From contig CAVQID010000014.1 in NCBI GenBank assembly GCA_963712485.1, forward strand, positions 62,001 to 126,000: a DNA stretch of 64,000 bases, written 5' to 3'. This document shows positions 22,832 to 32,621 of this stretch, piece after piece; within the stretch, counting starts at the first letter, position 1; the number at the start of each line of letters is the position of its first letter. Position numbers and translations under genes: made by a program. Under the pieces are notes generated by a model. That model ran no database searches. It was not told the DNA's origin and worked only from the letters and a program-made list of their open reading frames with translations. Origin of the DNA: JALORV01 sp963712485. Lineage in GTDB: Bacteria; Pseudomonadota; Gammaproteobacteria; Burkholderiales; Burkholderiaceae_F.

Positions 22832-24511
22832 TTAGTTCGGGTCGGTACAAACGGCCGCCTTCCCGAATGGACTCAAACGGAAGCCGGGCGTGGAGACGTT
22901 GTCAACATCTGCCTTCGCGGCCGAGAGTCGGTAGTCGAAGGTAGTGGAGCGCTCTGAACCGCCGGTCGCCGAGCGCGCTTCGATCTGGTACTCCGCCCAA
23001 TGGTAGAAGCGTTGCCCGTGCCGAACCCGCAGCACGACGAAACCCGAGCTGTCGGTCACACCATTGTTGTCGAGCGTGAACGCCGCGGATTGTCCCGGCC
23101 AGAGGATTGCATCCATGTTCTGGTTGTTGTCCGCGGAATCGAGCACGCCGTTGAAGTTTGTGTCCTCGTTGACACACTGAACGGGCGGCGCGATTGGCAC
23201 CCAGCCTGCGCCCGTCACGAATCCCATCTCGCCCTTGTAGTAGTACAGCGGCAGCAGCCGGACCGAAACCGGCGCACCGGCGACGCCCTGACCGGCCGCG
23301 TTCGTCACGTAGATACTGAAGAGCTTCTCATAGTCGAGGTTGTTGTTGACCTTGGCGATCTCGTTGTTGGTCGAGATGCGAACGAACAACGGCTGTTGCG
23401 AGATCGTGAGCTTTGCCGCCTTCTCGTTCGCGTTACAGGGCGCAATACCGCCATTCGGCAGCGTGGCCACTCCATCGACCGACGCGCACACGACGATCTG
23501 ATCGGTACCGGTGGTCGCCGCACCGGCGATGAAGCGAGCCGAAACCAGACCTCCCCCATTGCTGAGGACCGGCGAGGTCGCGGTGTCGATGCTCAGCTTT
23601 CCGAAGGGCGGCGATGAGGCAATGCGGAAGCGCACCGGGGCATTGGCGACCGGGATCCCCACCGCTGTTGCCGTGTCACCGGTGACACGCACGTCGATCT
23701 GAGAGAAGTTCGCTTCAGACGTGCCGGAATTTGGACCGACCACAGACGGATTGGCCTGAACTGTCAGATCCTTGATCATCACACCGGCGGGCTCCGGCGC
23801 CGGCGCCGCCGCGGTACCCGCCGTGACCTCTGCCTGTCCTGCTGCATTGGCGCCGGTTGCCACAACGGTCGCGTTGGCAGTGACTCCAGTAAGGTTGACC
23901 TTTGCGATGCCCGCCGCATTCGTCGTCGCCACTGCCGAGGAAAGCGTTCCTACGTTGGTGACGAAGCTGACAACGACGCCGCCGAGCGGAACTTTGCCTG
24001 CGTCGACAACGGACGCCGAAATTTCAACTGGCGTCGCCGGAGTGGTAGCTGTAGGCGGTGATGCGGTGAGCGAAAGCGTCGCGCCAGAAACAGTAACGCC
24101 CGCCGTACCCGCAATCGCGCCGCTCTTGGCTGTGACGGTCACATCCCGATTTCCTCGGTCTGAGCCAAGGCCAAACGTGGCTGTTATCCGGCCCTGGGAA
24201 TCCGTCTTGTCCGAGGTGCTGCTGATGATGCCGGAGGAGGCACTCAACGAAACCGGGACGTCGGCCAGAGCCCGCCGGTTGGCATCGATTGCTGTCACTG
24301 TGATCGACGTCGACTGATCCGCTTTCGCCTGCAGCGTCGGCGTGGCTACCGTTACTTCCAGAGCCGCCAAGGCAGCTGCGGTTGGATCGGTCGTCGTGGC
24401 CGGATCAGGTCCCGGCGCCGGATCCCCACCGCAGGCGAGCATCGTCGCGCTCGCCGCCAATGCGATCGCCGCACTCAGGAAACGCAGGTAGCTGTTCTTG
24501 GACACGTTCAT
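22832..24511 (-). CDS. lipoprotein with bacterial Ig-like repeats
   Basis: 559 residues from ATG 24511 (MNVSKNSYLRFLSAAIALAA); an ATG at 24535 adds eight. A lipobox ATMLACGGD places the lipidated Cys near residue 27. The next 200 or so residues hold repeated Big-1-type modules: ITVTAIDANRRALADVPVSL, GRITATFGLGSDRGNRDVTV, and VEISASVVDAGKVPLGGVVV, invasin-like in style. The C-terminal half has a further module and a DTNFNGVLDSADNNQN Asp/Asn-rich segment. Function unknown; a surface or periplasmic structural role is inferred. It lies between pilQ and aroK, which are normally adjacent, and ends at its own terminator. Confidence 0.85.
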   Translation of the reverse strand: MNVSKNSYLRFLSAAIALAASATMLACGGDPAPGPDPATTTDPTAAALAALEVTVATPTLQAKADQSTSITVTAIDANRRALADVPVSLSASSGIISSTSDKTDSQGRITATFGLGSDRGNRDVTVTAKSGAIAGTAGVTVSGATLSLTASPPTATTPATPVEISASVVDAGKVPLGGVVVSFVTNVGTLSSAVATTNAAGIAKVNLTGVTANATVVATGANAAGQAEVTAGTAAAPAPEPAGVMIKDLTVQANPSVVGPNSGTSEANFSQIDVRVTGDTATAVGIPVANAPVRFRIASSPPFGKLSIDTATSPVLSNGGGLVSARFIAGAATTGTDQIVVCASVDGVATLPNGGIAPCNANEKAAKLTISQQPLFVRISTNNEIAKVNNNLDYEKLFSIYVTNAAGQGVAGAPVSVRLLPLYYYKGEMGFVTGAGWVPIAPPVQCVNEDTNFNGVLDSADNNQNMDAILWPGQSAAFTLDNNGVTDSSGFVVLRVRHGQRFYHWAEYQIEARSATGGSERSTTFDYRLSAAKADVDNVSTPGFRLSPFGKAAVCTDPN

Positions 24512-24550
24512 CCCCTCTTTACTCGTTTGCTTCATTCAGCTTCCGCTTTC

Positions 24551-26776
24551 CTATCGAACCGACGCCAGCGCCCGCTCGGAAACGATCCGCGGCGTGATGA
24601 AGATGATCAGTTCGGTCTTGTCGTTGATGCGCGCCTCGTTCTTGAACAGCCAGCCGAGGTAAGGAATGTCACCAAGCCAGGGCACCTTTGTCGTCTGGGT
24701 GCGCTCGGAGTGCTCGTAGATGCCACCCAGCACGACCGTGCCGCCGTTTTCGACGAGGACCTGGGTCTGCACCGCCTTCGTGTCGATCGCCGGCCCGGCG
24801 GTCGTTTCTGCGCCGCGCGAGTCCTTGTTGACCTTCACGTCCATGAAGATCGCGCCTTCAGGCGTGATCTGCGGCGTGACTTCCAGCTTCAGCACCGCCT
24901 TGCGGAAGGCGACCGAGGTCGCGCCGCTCGACGTCGCCTGCTGGTACGGGATCTCCGTACCTTGCTCGATGATGGCCTTGACCTTGTCGGCGGTCACGAC
25001 GCGCGGGCTCGAGATGATCTTGCCGAGGCCGTCCTGCTCCAGTGCCGAGACTTCGAGCTGGAGCACGCGCGACAGGCTGGCGTTCACCAGTGTCAGTGCG
25101 AAGCCGCTCGGATTGAAGCCGCCGATGCCGGTCGCGGGAAGGTTCACGAAATTCGACGAGTTGGTCAGGTTGGTAGAGGAAAGTCCGCCACCGCCCGTTC
25201 CGGCGCCGGTGGTCGTGATGACGGTGCCTCCCGGCCCGGTCGCGGACGTCGTGCCCAGACCGCTCCCCTGTCCATACACACCCGTGCTCGCGAGCTGTGT
25301 CGGATAGCCGGTCGTGCCACCCAGGCGGACACCGAGCGAGCGCGAGAATTTGTCGTCGGCTTCAACGATCCGCGCCTCGATCAGGACCTGCGGCACCGGA
25401 ATGTCGATCTTCTGCAGCAGCCGACGCACTTCTTCCAGACGCGCGACCGTGTCCTGCACAAAGATCTGATTGGTGCGCGGGTCAACCGCGACACTGCCAC
25501 GCTTCGAAAGCAGGCGCTGCTTGTCATCGACCAGAAGGCGCCGCACTTCGTCGGCCTTCTGGTAATTGACGACAAAGGCCTCGGAGCGCAGCGGCTCGAG
25601 TTCCTGGATCTGATTGCGCGATTCGAGCTCCAGCTTTTCCTTGGTGGCGATCTCGTCACGCGGTGCGACCAGCAATACGTTGCCGTTCTTGCGCATGTCG
25701 AGGCCCTTGGACTGAAGGATGATGTCGAGCGCCTGGTCCCAGGGAACATCCTTCAGTCGCAACGTGATCGTGCCGCCAACCGAGTCGCTGGTGATGATGT
25801 TGAGGTTGGTGAAGTCCGCGATCACCTGCAGCAGCGAACGCACGTCGACGTTCTGGAAATTCAGCGACAGACGCTCGCCCTGGTAGCCTTGGCGCGTACC
25901 CTGGAACAGCCGCTGCGGATCTTCCTTGACGGGCCGCACCTCGAGCACGAAGCGCGTGTCGCTCTGATAGGCGTTGTGCTCCCACAGGCCACGCGGCTCG
26001 ACGACGAGTCGCACGTTATTTCCCTGCTGACTCGCCGACATGTTGTTGACTGGCGTGGCGAAGTCGGAAACGTCGAGGCGGCGCTTCAGCGTGTCCGGCA
26101 GCGTCGTGTTGAGGAAATCCACCACGACGGTGTTGCCTTGCTGTCGAATGTCGACATTGGTGTTCGGGTCGGACAGGTCGACGATGACCCGGCCTTCACC
26201 TTCGGCGCCGCGACGGAAGTCCACGCCGCGCAGGCTGCGGCCGCTGCTCGCTGCCGTCTGCATCGAGCTCGAAGGAGTCGTCGCAGGAGCCGAGGTCGCG
26301 GCCGCGGGTGCATCGGCCGCCGCAGGCGTCGTCGGGCGGAAGGTCGTCGTATCGACCGCGCCGCCCAGTGCAACCAGAATGCGCTTGCCGTCGACGCTGA
26401 CCGCGTGCGTGAGCGGCCGCTTGAGGTTCAGCACGACACGCGAGCGTCCGGCCGCCTGGACGATGTTCACCGAGCGCAGGTCACCCTGGTTGAGCTCGAC
26501 CAGGTTGCGCCCGACCGCATTGACGGTGCCTGGCAGGTCGAGTGCGACGCGGGCGGGGTTCGCAACCGAGAAGCTGGCCGGCGTTCCCTGAACCGGATTC
26601 TTCATGTCGATGGAAAGCACGACACCGGTCGTCGTCTGCGTTGCCTCGACACGCTCGATCGCATTGTTGGCATCGGCGGCCGGCGTTTGCGCCGACACTG
26701 ATGCTGCGCACGCGGTCAAGCCGACGACTGCCAGCTTCGACAGCGCGTTGACCAGACCCTCGATCGACATCCTCAT
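24551..26776 (-). CDS. pilQ: type IV pilus secretin PilQ
   Basis: 741 residues with a signal peptide (cleavage after VSAQ region). Two AMIN domains (about 35-130 and 160-270), an STN/N0 segment (LSLNFQNVDVRSLLQVIADF), an N1 domain, and the C-terminal secretin domain (VPQVLIEARIVEADDKFSRS; GLGKIISSPRVVTADK; VPWLGDIPYLGWLFKN). It forms the outer-membrane pore through which the pilus passes. A Gly/Thr/Ser-rich insert sits near residues 510-545 in the secretin domain. The ATG overlaps the pilP stop. Confidence 0.96.
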   Translation of the reverse strand: MRMSIEGLVNALSKLAVVGLTACAASVSAQTPAADANNAIERVEATQTTTGVVLSIDMKNPVQGTPASFSVANPARVALDLPGTVNAVGRNLVELNQGDLRSVNIVQAAGRSRVVLNLKRPLTHAVSVDGKRILVALGGAVDTTTFRPTTPAAADAPAAATSAPATTPSSSMQTAASSGRSLRGVDFRRGAEGEGRVIVDLSDPNTNVDIRQQGNTVVVDFLNTTLPDTLKRRLDVSDFATPVNNMSASQQGNNVRLVVEPRGLWEHNAYQSDTRFVLEVRPVKEDPQRLFQGTRQGYQGERLSLNFQNVDVRSLLQVIADFTNLNIITSDSVGGTITLRLKDVPWDQALDIILQSKGLDMRKNGNVLLVAPRDEIATKEKLELESRNQIQELEPLRSEAFVVNYQKADEVRRLLVDDKQRLLSKRGSVAVDPRTNQIFVQDTVARLEEVRRLLQKIDIPVPQVLIEARIVEADDKFSRSLGVRLGGTTGYPTQLASTGVYGQGSGLGTTSATGPGGTVITTTGAGTGGGGLSSTNLTNSSNFVNLPATGIGGFNPSGFALTLVNASLSRVLQLEVSALEQDGLGKIISSPRVVTADKVKAIIEQGTEIPYQQATSSGATSVAFRKAVLKLEVTPQITPEGAIFMDVKVNKDSRGAETTAGPAIDTKAVQTQVLVENGGTVVLGGIYEHSERTQTTKVPWLGDIPYLGWLFKNEARINDKTELIIFITPRIVSERALASVR

Positions 26777-27344
26777 CGCTTGCTCCCCTGCCGCGCGGCG
26801 GCCTCCTGCAACTCCAGCTTCGCGGGTCGTTCAACCCATTCGCCGGCGGCGTCCTGGACGATTTCTTTGAGATCCACTTCAGTTTCCGTGATTTTTGTGA
26901 CCAGCCCGAAGTTCTGGCCCATGTAGCTGCCGGAACGAACCATGAAGGTCTGTCCGGACGCATCGATCAATGCAACGTTATTGCCTTGCTGGCGCAACGT
27001 CCCCACCATCTTCAGTTGATCCAGCGGGAATCCCTCGAGCGCCTCGCGGCGCCGATCGAGGTCCGGCTTGATTGCACTCGTGCTCGCCCGCGCCTGCGCC
27101 TGACGCGCAACCGCAAGGACCATCTTCTGCGAGTCGATACGGATCCATCAGCATTTTCGCTTCATAGCGTATACGGCGAAAACTGCTTGGGCTCGGCGAC
27201 CGGCTGAGTCGTCGGTCGCATGGATTTGCGCGTGTCGTCCATCCAGGCGCGTAGTTCGCCTTCGCTGCCGCCGCCGCACGCGGCCAGGGAGCAGGTCGCC
27301 ACGGCGAGCGCCACAAGGCGCATAGGTTTCGTCATGGTGTTCAT
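26773..27344 (-). pseudogene. pilP: type IV pilus assembly lipoprotein PilP, two frameshifts as read
   Basis: PilP is an inner-membrane lipoprotein linking PilNO to PilQ. Three frames must be joined. From ATG 27344: MNTMTKPMRLVALAVATCSL with lipobox LAAC, ending KQFSPYT before a TGA. Next frame: YEAKMLMDPYR. Last frame: KMVLAVARQAQARAS through GFPLDQLKMVGTL, the classic PilP block, to KR. One extra base at 27168 and one at 27130 restore SPYTYEAKMLMDPYRL and a 189-residue protein, the expected length. The start overlaps pilO and the end overlaps pilQ, so the operon is intact. Confidence 0.88.
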
Positions 27345-27988
27345 TTCTTCGCCGGACCCTTCGTTGCGGCCTGTTTCGCCTTGCGCTGATTGGCGATCTC
27401 GTCGGCGTCGAGGTAACGGTAGGTCTTCGCGGTGGCGTCGAGCGTCAACGCCCCGCCCTTGCCGGCTGCAATATTGAGGTTGTTCAGCGTGACGATGCGC
27501 GGCAGGTTCGCGATGTCGCTCGCAAAGGCGCCAAGATCGTGGTACTTGCCGGCCAGCTTGATCGCAATCGGCAGTTCGGCGTAGTACTCCTTGACATTCG
27601 TCTGGCCCGGTTTGAAAAGCTCGAAATCGAGGCCGCGGCCCACGCCCGCCTGATTGATGTCCGACAGCAGCGCGTCCATCTCCGACTTGCTCGGCAACTG
27701 CTTTTCCAGCGTCAGCACGTACTGGCTCACCTGCTCGCGCTGCTTGCGCAGTTCGTCGAGGTTGATCGCCTGTTGCAGTTTGTTCTTGTAGTCGTCCTTG
27801 AGCTTTACTTCCTCGGCAGCGAGCTGCTCGAGTTGCTCGTTCTGTCCGCTCCACAGCCCGAACCAGCCGCCAACGCCGCACGCGATGATCACGACGAGCC
27901 AGAGCACGATGCGCGGCCCCACCTGCCAGGTGCCGACGTTGTCCAGGGTCAGCCCCTGGAATTGCGAGAGTAGGTCTCGACGTGCCAT
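27341..27988 (-). CDS. pilO: type IV pilus inner-membrane protein PilO
   Basis: 215 residues: short cytoplasmic N-terminus, one transmembrane helix (VLWLVVIIACGVGGWFGLW), a coiled-coil rich in Glu/Gln/Lys, then a ferredoxin-like periplasmic domain. PilO dimerises with PilN in the alignment complex. Family block: FKPGQTNVKEYYAELPIAIK. It starts 18 bases after pilN and overlaps pilP (ATGA). Confidence 0.94.
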   Translation of the reverse strand: MARRDLLSQFQGLTLDNVGTWQVGPRIVLWLVVIIACGVGGWFGLWSGQNEQLEQLAAEEVKLKDDYKNKLQQAINLDELRKQREQVSQYVLTLEKQLPSKSEMDALLSDINQAGVGRGLDFELFKPGQTNVKEYYAELPIAIKLAGKYHDLGAFASDIANLPRIVTLNNLNIAAGKGGALTLDATAKTYRYLDADEIANQRKAKQAATKGPAKK

Positions 27989-28006
27989 CAGTTCCTCTGC
28001 CTCGCG

Positions 28007-28729
28007 CTATTTCTTCGGAGCCGCAGGTGCGGCGGACGGCGCTGGTGTCGCAGCCTTCAGCGGAGCGGCGACTGCCGGAGTCGTGACGCCGGTGGCGACC
28101 GCCGAAGCAGGTGCGCCCGGAGCTGGCTTCGGCTGCGCCTGCTGTTGCTGAAGCTGGGTGCGCTCTGGCGTCGGCTTCATCGTGAAATTCAGCGCAAACT
28201 CGAATACGCGCCGATTCATGCCGGTCGGGCCCTGGCCAGCCACCTTGATCTCGATGAGTTCCGGACGCTCGACCACCCGCGAATTGTTCTGCAGGTTGCG
28301 CAGGAACTCGGATACCCGCTCGTTCGACGCGGCCCAGCCCGTCACGTTGACCTTGCGGTCTTCCTGCTTGATCGCCCGCAGGTAAATGCCTTCGGGTACC
28401 TGCTTGGCCACTTCGTCCAGCAGGTAGACCGGTTGGTTGCGGTCGGCCTGCAGGTCTTCGACTGCTTGCTGTCGCGCGCGCAAGCCGTCGATTTCCTGGC
28501 GCAGCGTCGCGATTTCCTTGATCTGCGTATCGAGCTTCCGGTTTTCGTTGCGGATGAACTCGTTGCGCGCCTCCTGGTTGGCGATGTAACCCTGGAGCAC
28601 GGTCCAGACGACACCGATCATCATCACGCCCGCGATAGCAGAAAGCGCGGTCAACGCCCAGAAGAGTTTCTTCTGCCGCTCGCGCTTGGCAGCGCGGTGC
28701 GGCAATAGATTGACGCGGGGAGCGGTCAT
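28007..28729 (-). CDS. pilN: type IV pilus inner-membrane protein PilN
   Basis: 240 residues. The N-terminal RVNLLPHRAAKRERQKK is the conserved INLLP-type motif that binds PilM, followed by one transmembrane helix and a coiled-coil, then a periplasmic ferredoxin-like domain. The C-terminal 45 residues are an Ala/Pro/Gln-rich tail longer than in most PilN. The ATG overlaps the pilM stop by 4 bases. Confidence 0.94.
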   Translation of the reverse strand: MTAPRVNLLPHRAAKRERQKKLFWALTALSAIAGVMMIGVVWTVLQGYIANQEARNEFIRNENRKLDTQIKEIATLRQEIDGLRARQQAVEDLQADRNQPVYLLDEVAKQVPEGIYLRAIKQEDRKVNVTGWAASNERVSEFLRNLQNNSRVVERPELIEIKVAGQGPTGMNRRVFEFALNFTMKPTPERTQLQQQQAQPKPAPGAPASAVATGVTTPAVAAPLKAATPAPSAAPAAPKK

Positions 28730-29802
28730 TTATCGAACCTCCGCATCGCGAGGCCGCACGGCGTCAGCAAGGCCGGGGCATCCATCCGCAGTTGCTTATC
28801 GCGAATGTTGGGAGACACTTCCATGCCTTTGAATGGCGAGATGACCGAAGTCGGCACCTGCGCACGCTCCATCAAGGCATCCGGCAGTCCGGCAAGAACG
28901 GCCGAGCCGCCCGCCAGCATGATCTGGTCGACACGACTGTATGGCGTCGATGTAAAGAAGAACTGCAGCGCTCGCGTGATCTCGGTCGCCGCCGTGTCGA
29001 TGAACGGACGCAGCACCGTCGTTTCGTAGTCGGCCGGCAGATCCCCGCTGCGCTTCTTGAGTTCGGCTTCCTCGGTCGGGATGCCATAGGCGCGCGAAAT
29101 GTCACCCGTCAGCTGCTGGCCGCCGAACGGCTGCTCACGCTCGTAGATCGCTTCGCCGTCATGCATGACCGTCACACTGGTCGTGTTGGCGCCAATGTAG
29201 AAGACCGCGATCACCAGTCCTTCACCGGCGTTCGGCAACTGCTCGACGAGGCGCTCGATCGCTGCGCGCGACGAGTAGGACTCCACGTCGACAACGATCG
29301 GCTTCAGCCCGGCGGCTTGCGCGACCGCGATGCGGTCCTCGACCTTTTCCTTGCGCGAGGCGGCAATCAGCACTTCGACGTCGTCCGGCGCGTTGGGAAT
29401 CGGCCCGAGCACCTGGAAGTCGAGGCTCACCTCGTCCAGCGCGAACGGTATGTACTGGTTCGCCTCGCTCTCGACCTGCATTTCGAGTTCTTCCTCGCGC
29501 AGGTTGCCGGGCAAAGCAATACGTTTAGTAATGACGGCCGACGCGGGAAGCGCCATGGCCACGTTGCGGATCTTGCCGCCGGCACGCCGCCAGGCGCGCT
29601 TGACCGCGTCGGCCACGATGTCGATCTTGTCGACGTTGCCGTCGACGACAGCGCCGCGCGGCAGCGGCTCGATGGCATAGCGTTCCAGACGCATCATGCC
29701 TTTGCCGGCTTCCGACAATTCGACGATCTTGACGCTCGACGAGCCGATGTCGAGTCCGATCAGCGGCGGCGTCTTGGTTGCAAAAGGCAGATCGAATGCC
29801 AA
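28726..29802 (-). CDS. pilM: type IV pilus assembly ATPase-like protein PilM
   Basis: 358 residues. Actin-like cytoplasmic protein: IGLDIGSSSVKIVELS (phosphate 1), YIGANTTSVTVMHDGE, and MLAGGSAVLAGLPDALM (adenosine motif). It binds the PilN N-terminus. The start is TTG 29802, preceded by AGGGAG at 7-base spacing; no ATG is close. It heads pilMNOPQ, divergent from mrcA. Confidence 0.94.
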   Translation of the reverse strand: MAFDLPFATKTPPLIGLDIGSSSVKIVELSEAGKGMMRLERYAIEPLPRGAVVDGNVDKIDIVADAVKRAWRRAGGKIRNVAMALPASAVITKRIALPGNLREEELEMQVESEANQYIPFALDEVSLDFQVLGPIPNAPDDVEVLIAASRKEKVEDRIAVAQAAGLKPIVVDVESYSSRAAIERLVEQLPNAGEGLVIAVFYIGANTTSVTVMHDGEAIYEREQPFGGQQLTGDISRAYGIPTEEAELKKRSGDLPADYETTVLRPFIDTAATEITRALQFFFTSTPYSRVDQIMLAGGSAVLAGLPDALMERAQVPTSVISPFKGMEVSPNIRDKQLRMDAPALLTPCGLAMRRFDK

Positions 29803-30203
29803 AGCGGTACTCCCTGCGACGGTCTCAGTTCGGTGTCACTCGGATTAGGCATCCACGGACAGTGCAAGGGGACACCTACCCCTCGGCCGCCAAAACGCCC
29901 GGTCCAATCCCCGGTTTTTCCTTAATTTTCGAGCGTTTACCGCACTTTTGTCGGATGGCACTTGAGATCCTAGCAACATAAACAAGTCAACTACAAGCCC
30001 CGCGTTCGGCCTAACCGTGCCCCTTTTGAGGGATTAACAACGAACCGCATGTGGCGAGGTGAGTCCAACGCCTTCGGTTCGTCGGTATTCGTCACTGGTC
30101 CCCGGCCGACGACTGCTCGGCTTCTATAATTCCCGACTCTTCGTGCGACGAAGCGCAAATAAGCGGTCACTCGCACGCCCAGTTCCTTCCAGCGACGGTT
30201 CCC
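29803..30203. other. divergent intergenic region pilM / mrcA
   Basis: 401 bases between divergent start codons, without a credible gene. On the plus strand a perfect TATAAT lies at 30125-30130 upstream of mrcA. On the minus strand TTGACT (29985-29990) and TAGGAT are present upstream of pilM but separated by only about 13 bases, so that pair is not convincing. The middle part shows no strong hairpin. Confidence 0.6.
30125..30130 (+). promoter_or_regulatory. -10 element upstream of mrcA
   Basis: Exact TATAAT, 74 bases before the mrcA GTG start. No good -35 match exists at 16-18 bases upstream, so the promoter is supported by the -10 alone. Confidence 0.45.
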
Positions 30204-32579
30204 GTGTCCGCCGACAAGCCCGGCAACGATAGCGACGCATCACCTTCCCGCCCCTCGCGGCCCTGGTACGTGAGGGCCGCGCTGTGGTTCGCGGGTCTGG
30301 CCGGTGCGGCCGTGCTTTCATGCGCGCTGCTGCTGCTCTTTGCCTTTGCCGTCGTCTACGCCAATTTGCCGCCGATCGATGCGCTTACGGATTACCGTCC
30401 CAAGATCCCGCTGCGTGTCTGGACCGCCGACGGGCTGCTGATCGGCGAGTTCGGCGAGGAGCGGCGCGACTACGTCGCCGTGGCCGACATGCCCGATCTG
30501 TTGAAGAAGGCGATCCTGGCGGCCGAGGACGATCGCTTCTATGAGCATCGCGGCGTGGACTATGCCGGAATTGCCCGTGCGGCCGTTTCGAATTTCGTCT
30601 CAGGTCGCCGCGGCCAGGGGGGCAGCACGATCACGATGCAGGTGGCGCGCAACTTCTTTTTGAGTTCCGAACGCAGCTACATCCGCAAGATCTACGAGAT
30701 TGCTCTCGCCTACAAGATCGAGTCGTCGCTCACCAAGGACCGCATTTTCGAGGTGTATGCGAACCAGATCTTCCTCGGCCAGCGCGCCTATGGCTTCGCT
30801 GCGGCCTCCCAGGTGTACTTTGCGAAGAAGCTGAAGGACCTGACCGTCGCCGAAATGGCCATTCTGGCCGGCCTGCCGGTCGCGCCGAGCGCCTACAACC
30901 CGTTTGTGAACCCCAAGCGGGCCAAGAGCCGTCAGCAGTATGTGCTGGCCCGCATGCTGGACCTGGGCTACATCGACCGCGGCACCTACGAGACCGCGTT
31001 GGCGCAGGAACTGCAGCCGCGTCACGGCAGCGCCGTCGCTGACGGATCGCCACGCCTGAGGCTGCATGCGGACTATGCCGCCGAGCTCGCCCGCCAGCTG
31101 GTCTATGAGGTGTTCCGCGATGAGACTTACACGCGCGGACTCAACGTCACGACGACGATCCGGCGCGAAGACCAGGAGGTCGCCTATTCGGTCCTGCGCA
31201 AGCAGGTTCTCGATTACGACCGCAAGTACGGCTATCGCGGTCCCGAAGCCTTCATCGATCTCACTTCGGACCCGGCCACGCGCGACCAGCGCATCGAGGA
31301 CGCACTGGTCGAGGCGCTCGAGAGTCCGAACCTGATTCCGGCCGTCGTGCTGGAGGCTTCTCCGACCCTGGTGCGCGTCGTGGTGCAGGGAGCCGAAACC
31401 GTCGAGGTCAGCGCCGCAGGTCTCAAGTTCGTCGCGCCGTCACTTTCCCCGAAGGCCCAGCCGAGCCGCCGCATCGTCCCGGGCGCCGTCGTCCGCATCG
31501 CCCGCAGCGACAAGATCGGCTGGGAAATCGTTCAGCTGCCGCAGGTCGAGGCGGCATTCGTTGCCGCCAATTCACGCGACGGCGCGATTCGCGCGCTGGT
31601 CGGCGGCTTCGACTTCAATCTCAACAAGTTCAACCACGTTACGCAGGCCTGGCGCCAGCCGGGATCGAGTTTCAAGCCGTTCATTTACTCCGCGTCGCTG
31701 GAAAAGGGTTTCACCCCCAGCACGCTGGTGAACGATGCGCCGTTGTCGATCGATCCGGACCTGACCGGCGGCCAGGTGTGGGAGCCCAAGAACTACGACG
31801 GCAAGTTCGAAGGACCGATGCGGCTGCGCCAGGGTCTGGCGAAATCGAAGAACCTCGTTTCGATTCGAATTCTCCAGGCGATCGGTCCCCGCTATGCACA
31901 GGACTGGATAACGCGCTTCGGCTTCGAGGGCGACCGGCATCCGGCCTATCTGACGATGGCGCTCGGTGCCGGTTCGGTCACGCCGTGGGTGCTTCTGAAC
32001 GGCTATGCCGTCTTCGCCAGCGGCGGCTACGGCCTGCAACTGCACCTGATCAACAAGGTCGCCGATGCCAACGGCAAGACGCTGATGGAGGCGAAGCCGG
32101 TCATCGCCGGCGACAACGCGATTCGCGTACTCAACGAGCGCAATGCGTTTGTGATGGATAGCCTGCTCAAGGAAGTGGCGCGGACCGGAACTGCGGCGCG
32201 TGCCTCGGCCATCCTCAAGCGCGGCGACATCGGCGGCAAGACCGGCACGACCAACGATTCGCATGACGCCTGGTTTGCCGGCTACGCCGGAGACCTGGTG
32301 GCGGTCGCGTGGATGGGTTTTGATCAGCCGCGCCCGCTCGGCGAGCGCGAGACGGGCGGAGGTCTCGCCCTGCCCATCTGGATCGGTTATATGTCCAAGG
32401 CGTTGGGTGGCGTTGCAGAAGCCGTGCGCACGGCGCCGGCGGGCATCGTGCAACTGGGAGGCGAGTATTACTACGTCGAGCACCAGCCCGGGCAGGGTGT
32501 TGCGAGTATCGGCCTCGAAGATGGCCTTCCACCCGAGGAACAGACCAAGCGCGAAACCGTCCGCGAGCAGATCTTTTGA
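30204..32579 (+). CDS. mrcA: penicillin-binding protein 1A
   Basis: 791 residues from GTG. Bifunctional class A PBP. A cytoplasmic Pro-rich stretch, one transmembrane helix (residues about 28-52), then the GT51 transglycosylase domain (AAEDDRFYEHRGVDY; RGQGGSTITMQVARNFFLS), an OB-like insert, and the transpeptidase domain with SSFKPF (SxxK nucleophile), SKNLVS and KTGTTNDSHDAW. It polymerises and crosslinks peptidoglycan. Divergent from pilM, a conserved pairing in proteobacteria. Confidence 0.96.
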   Translation: MSADKPGNDSDASPSRPSRPWYVRAALWFAGLAGAAVLSCALLLLFAFAVVYANLPPIDALTDYRPKIPLRVWTADGLLIGEFGEERRDYVAVADMPDLLKKAILAAEDDRFYEHRGVDYAGIARAAVSNFVSGRRGQGGSTITMQVARNFFLSSERSYIRKIYEIALAYKIESSLTKDRIFEVYANQIFLGQRAYGFAAASQVYFAKKLKDLTVAEMAILAGLPVAPSAYNPFVNPKRAKSRQQYVLARMLDLGYIDRGTYETALAQELQPRHGSAVADGSPRLRLHADYAAELARQLVYEVFRDETYTRGLNVTTTIRREDQEVAYSVLRKQVLDYDRKYGYRGPEAFIDLTSDPATRDQRIEDALVEALESPNLIPAVVLEASPTLVRVVVQGAETVEVSAAGLKFVAPSLSPKAQPSRRIVPGAVVRIARSDKIGWEIVQLPQVEAAFVAANSRDGAIRALVGGFDFNLNKFNHVTQAWRQPGSSFKPFIYSASLEKGFTPSTLVNDAPLSIDPDLTGGQVWEPKNYDGKFEGPMRLRQGLAKSKNLVSIRILQAIGPRYAQDWITRFGFEGDRHPAYLTMALGAGSVTPWVLLNGYAVFASGGYGLQLHLINKVADANGKTLMEAKPVIAGDNAIRVLNERNAFVMDSLLKEVARTGTAARASAILKRGDIGGKTGTTNDSHDAWFAGYAGDLVAVAWMGFDQPRPLGERETGGGLALPIWIGYMSKALGGVAEAVRTAPAGIVQLGGEYYYVEHQPGQGVASIGLEDGLPPEEQTKRETVREQIF

Positions 32580-32621
32580 TGCTCGGCCCGTCGTGGTCAG
32601 GCCAGCACGCCTTCTCCCGCT

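Noticed and set aside
24527..26701. 724-codon plus-strand frame opposite pilQ
   Set aside because: Shadow of pilQ; composition is Arg/Asp/His-rich and no motif is seen, while pilQ is unmistakable.
29985..29990. TTGACT as a -35 box for pilM
   Set aside because: The nearest -10-like TAGGAT is only about 13 bases away, too close for a normal sigma-70 promoter.
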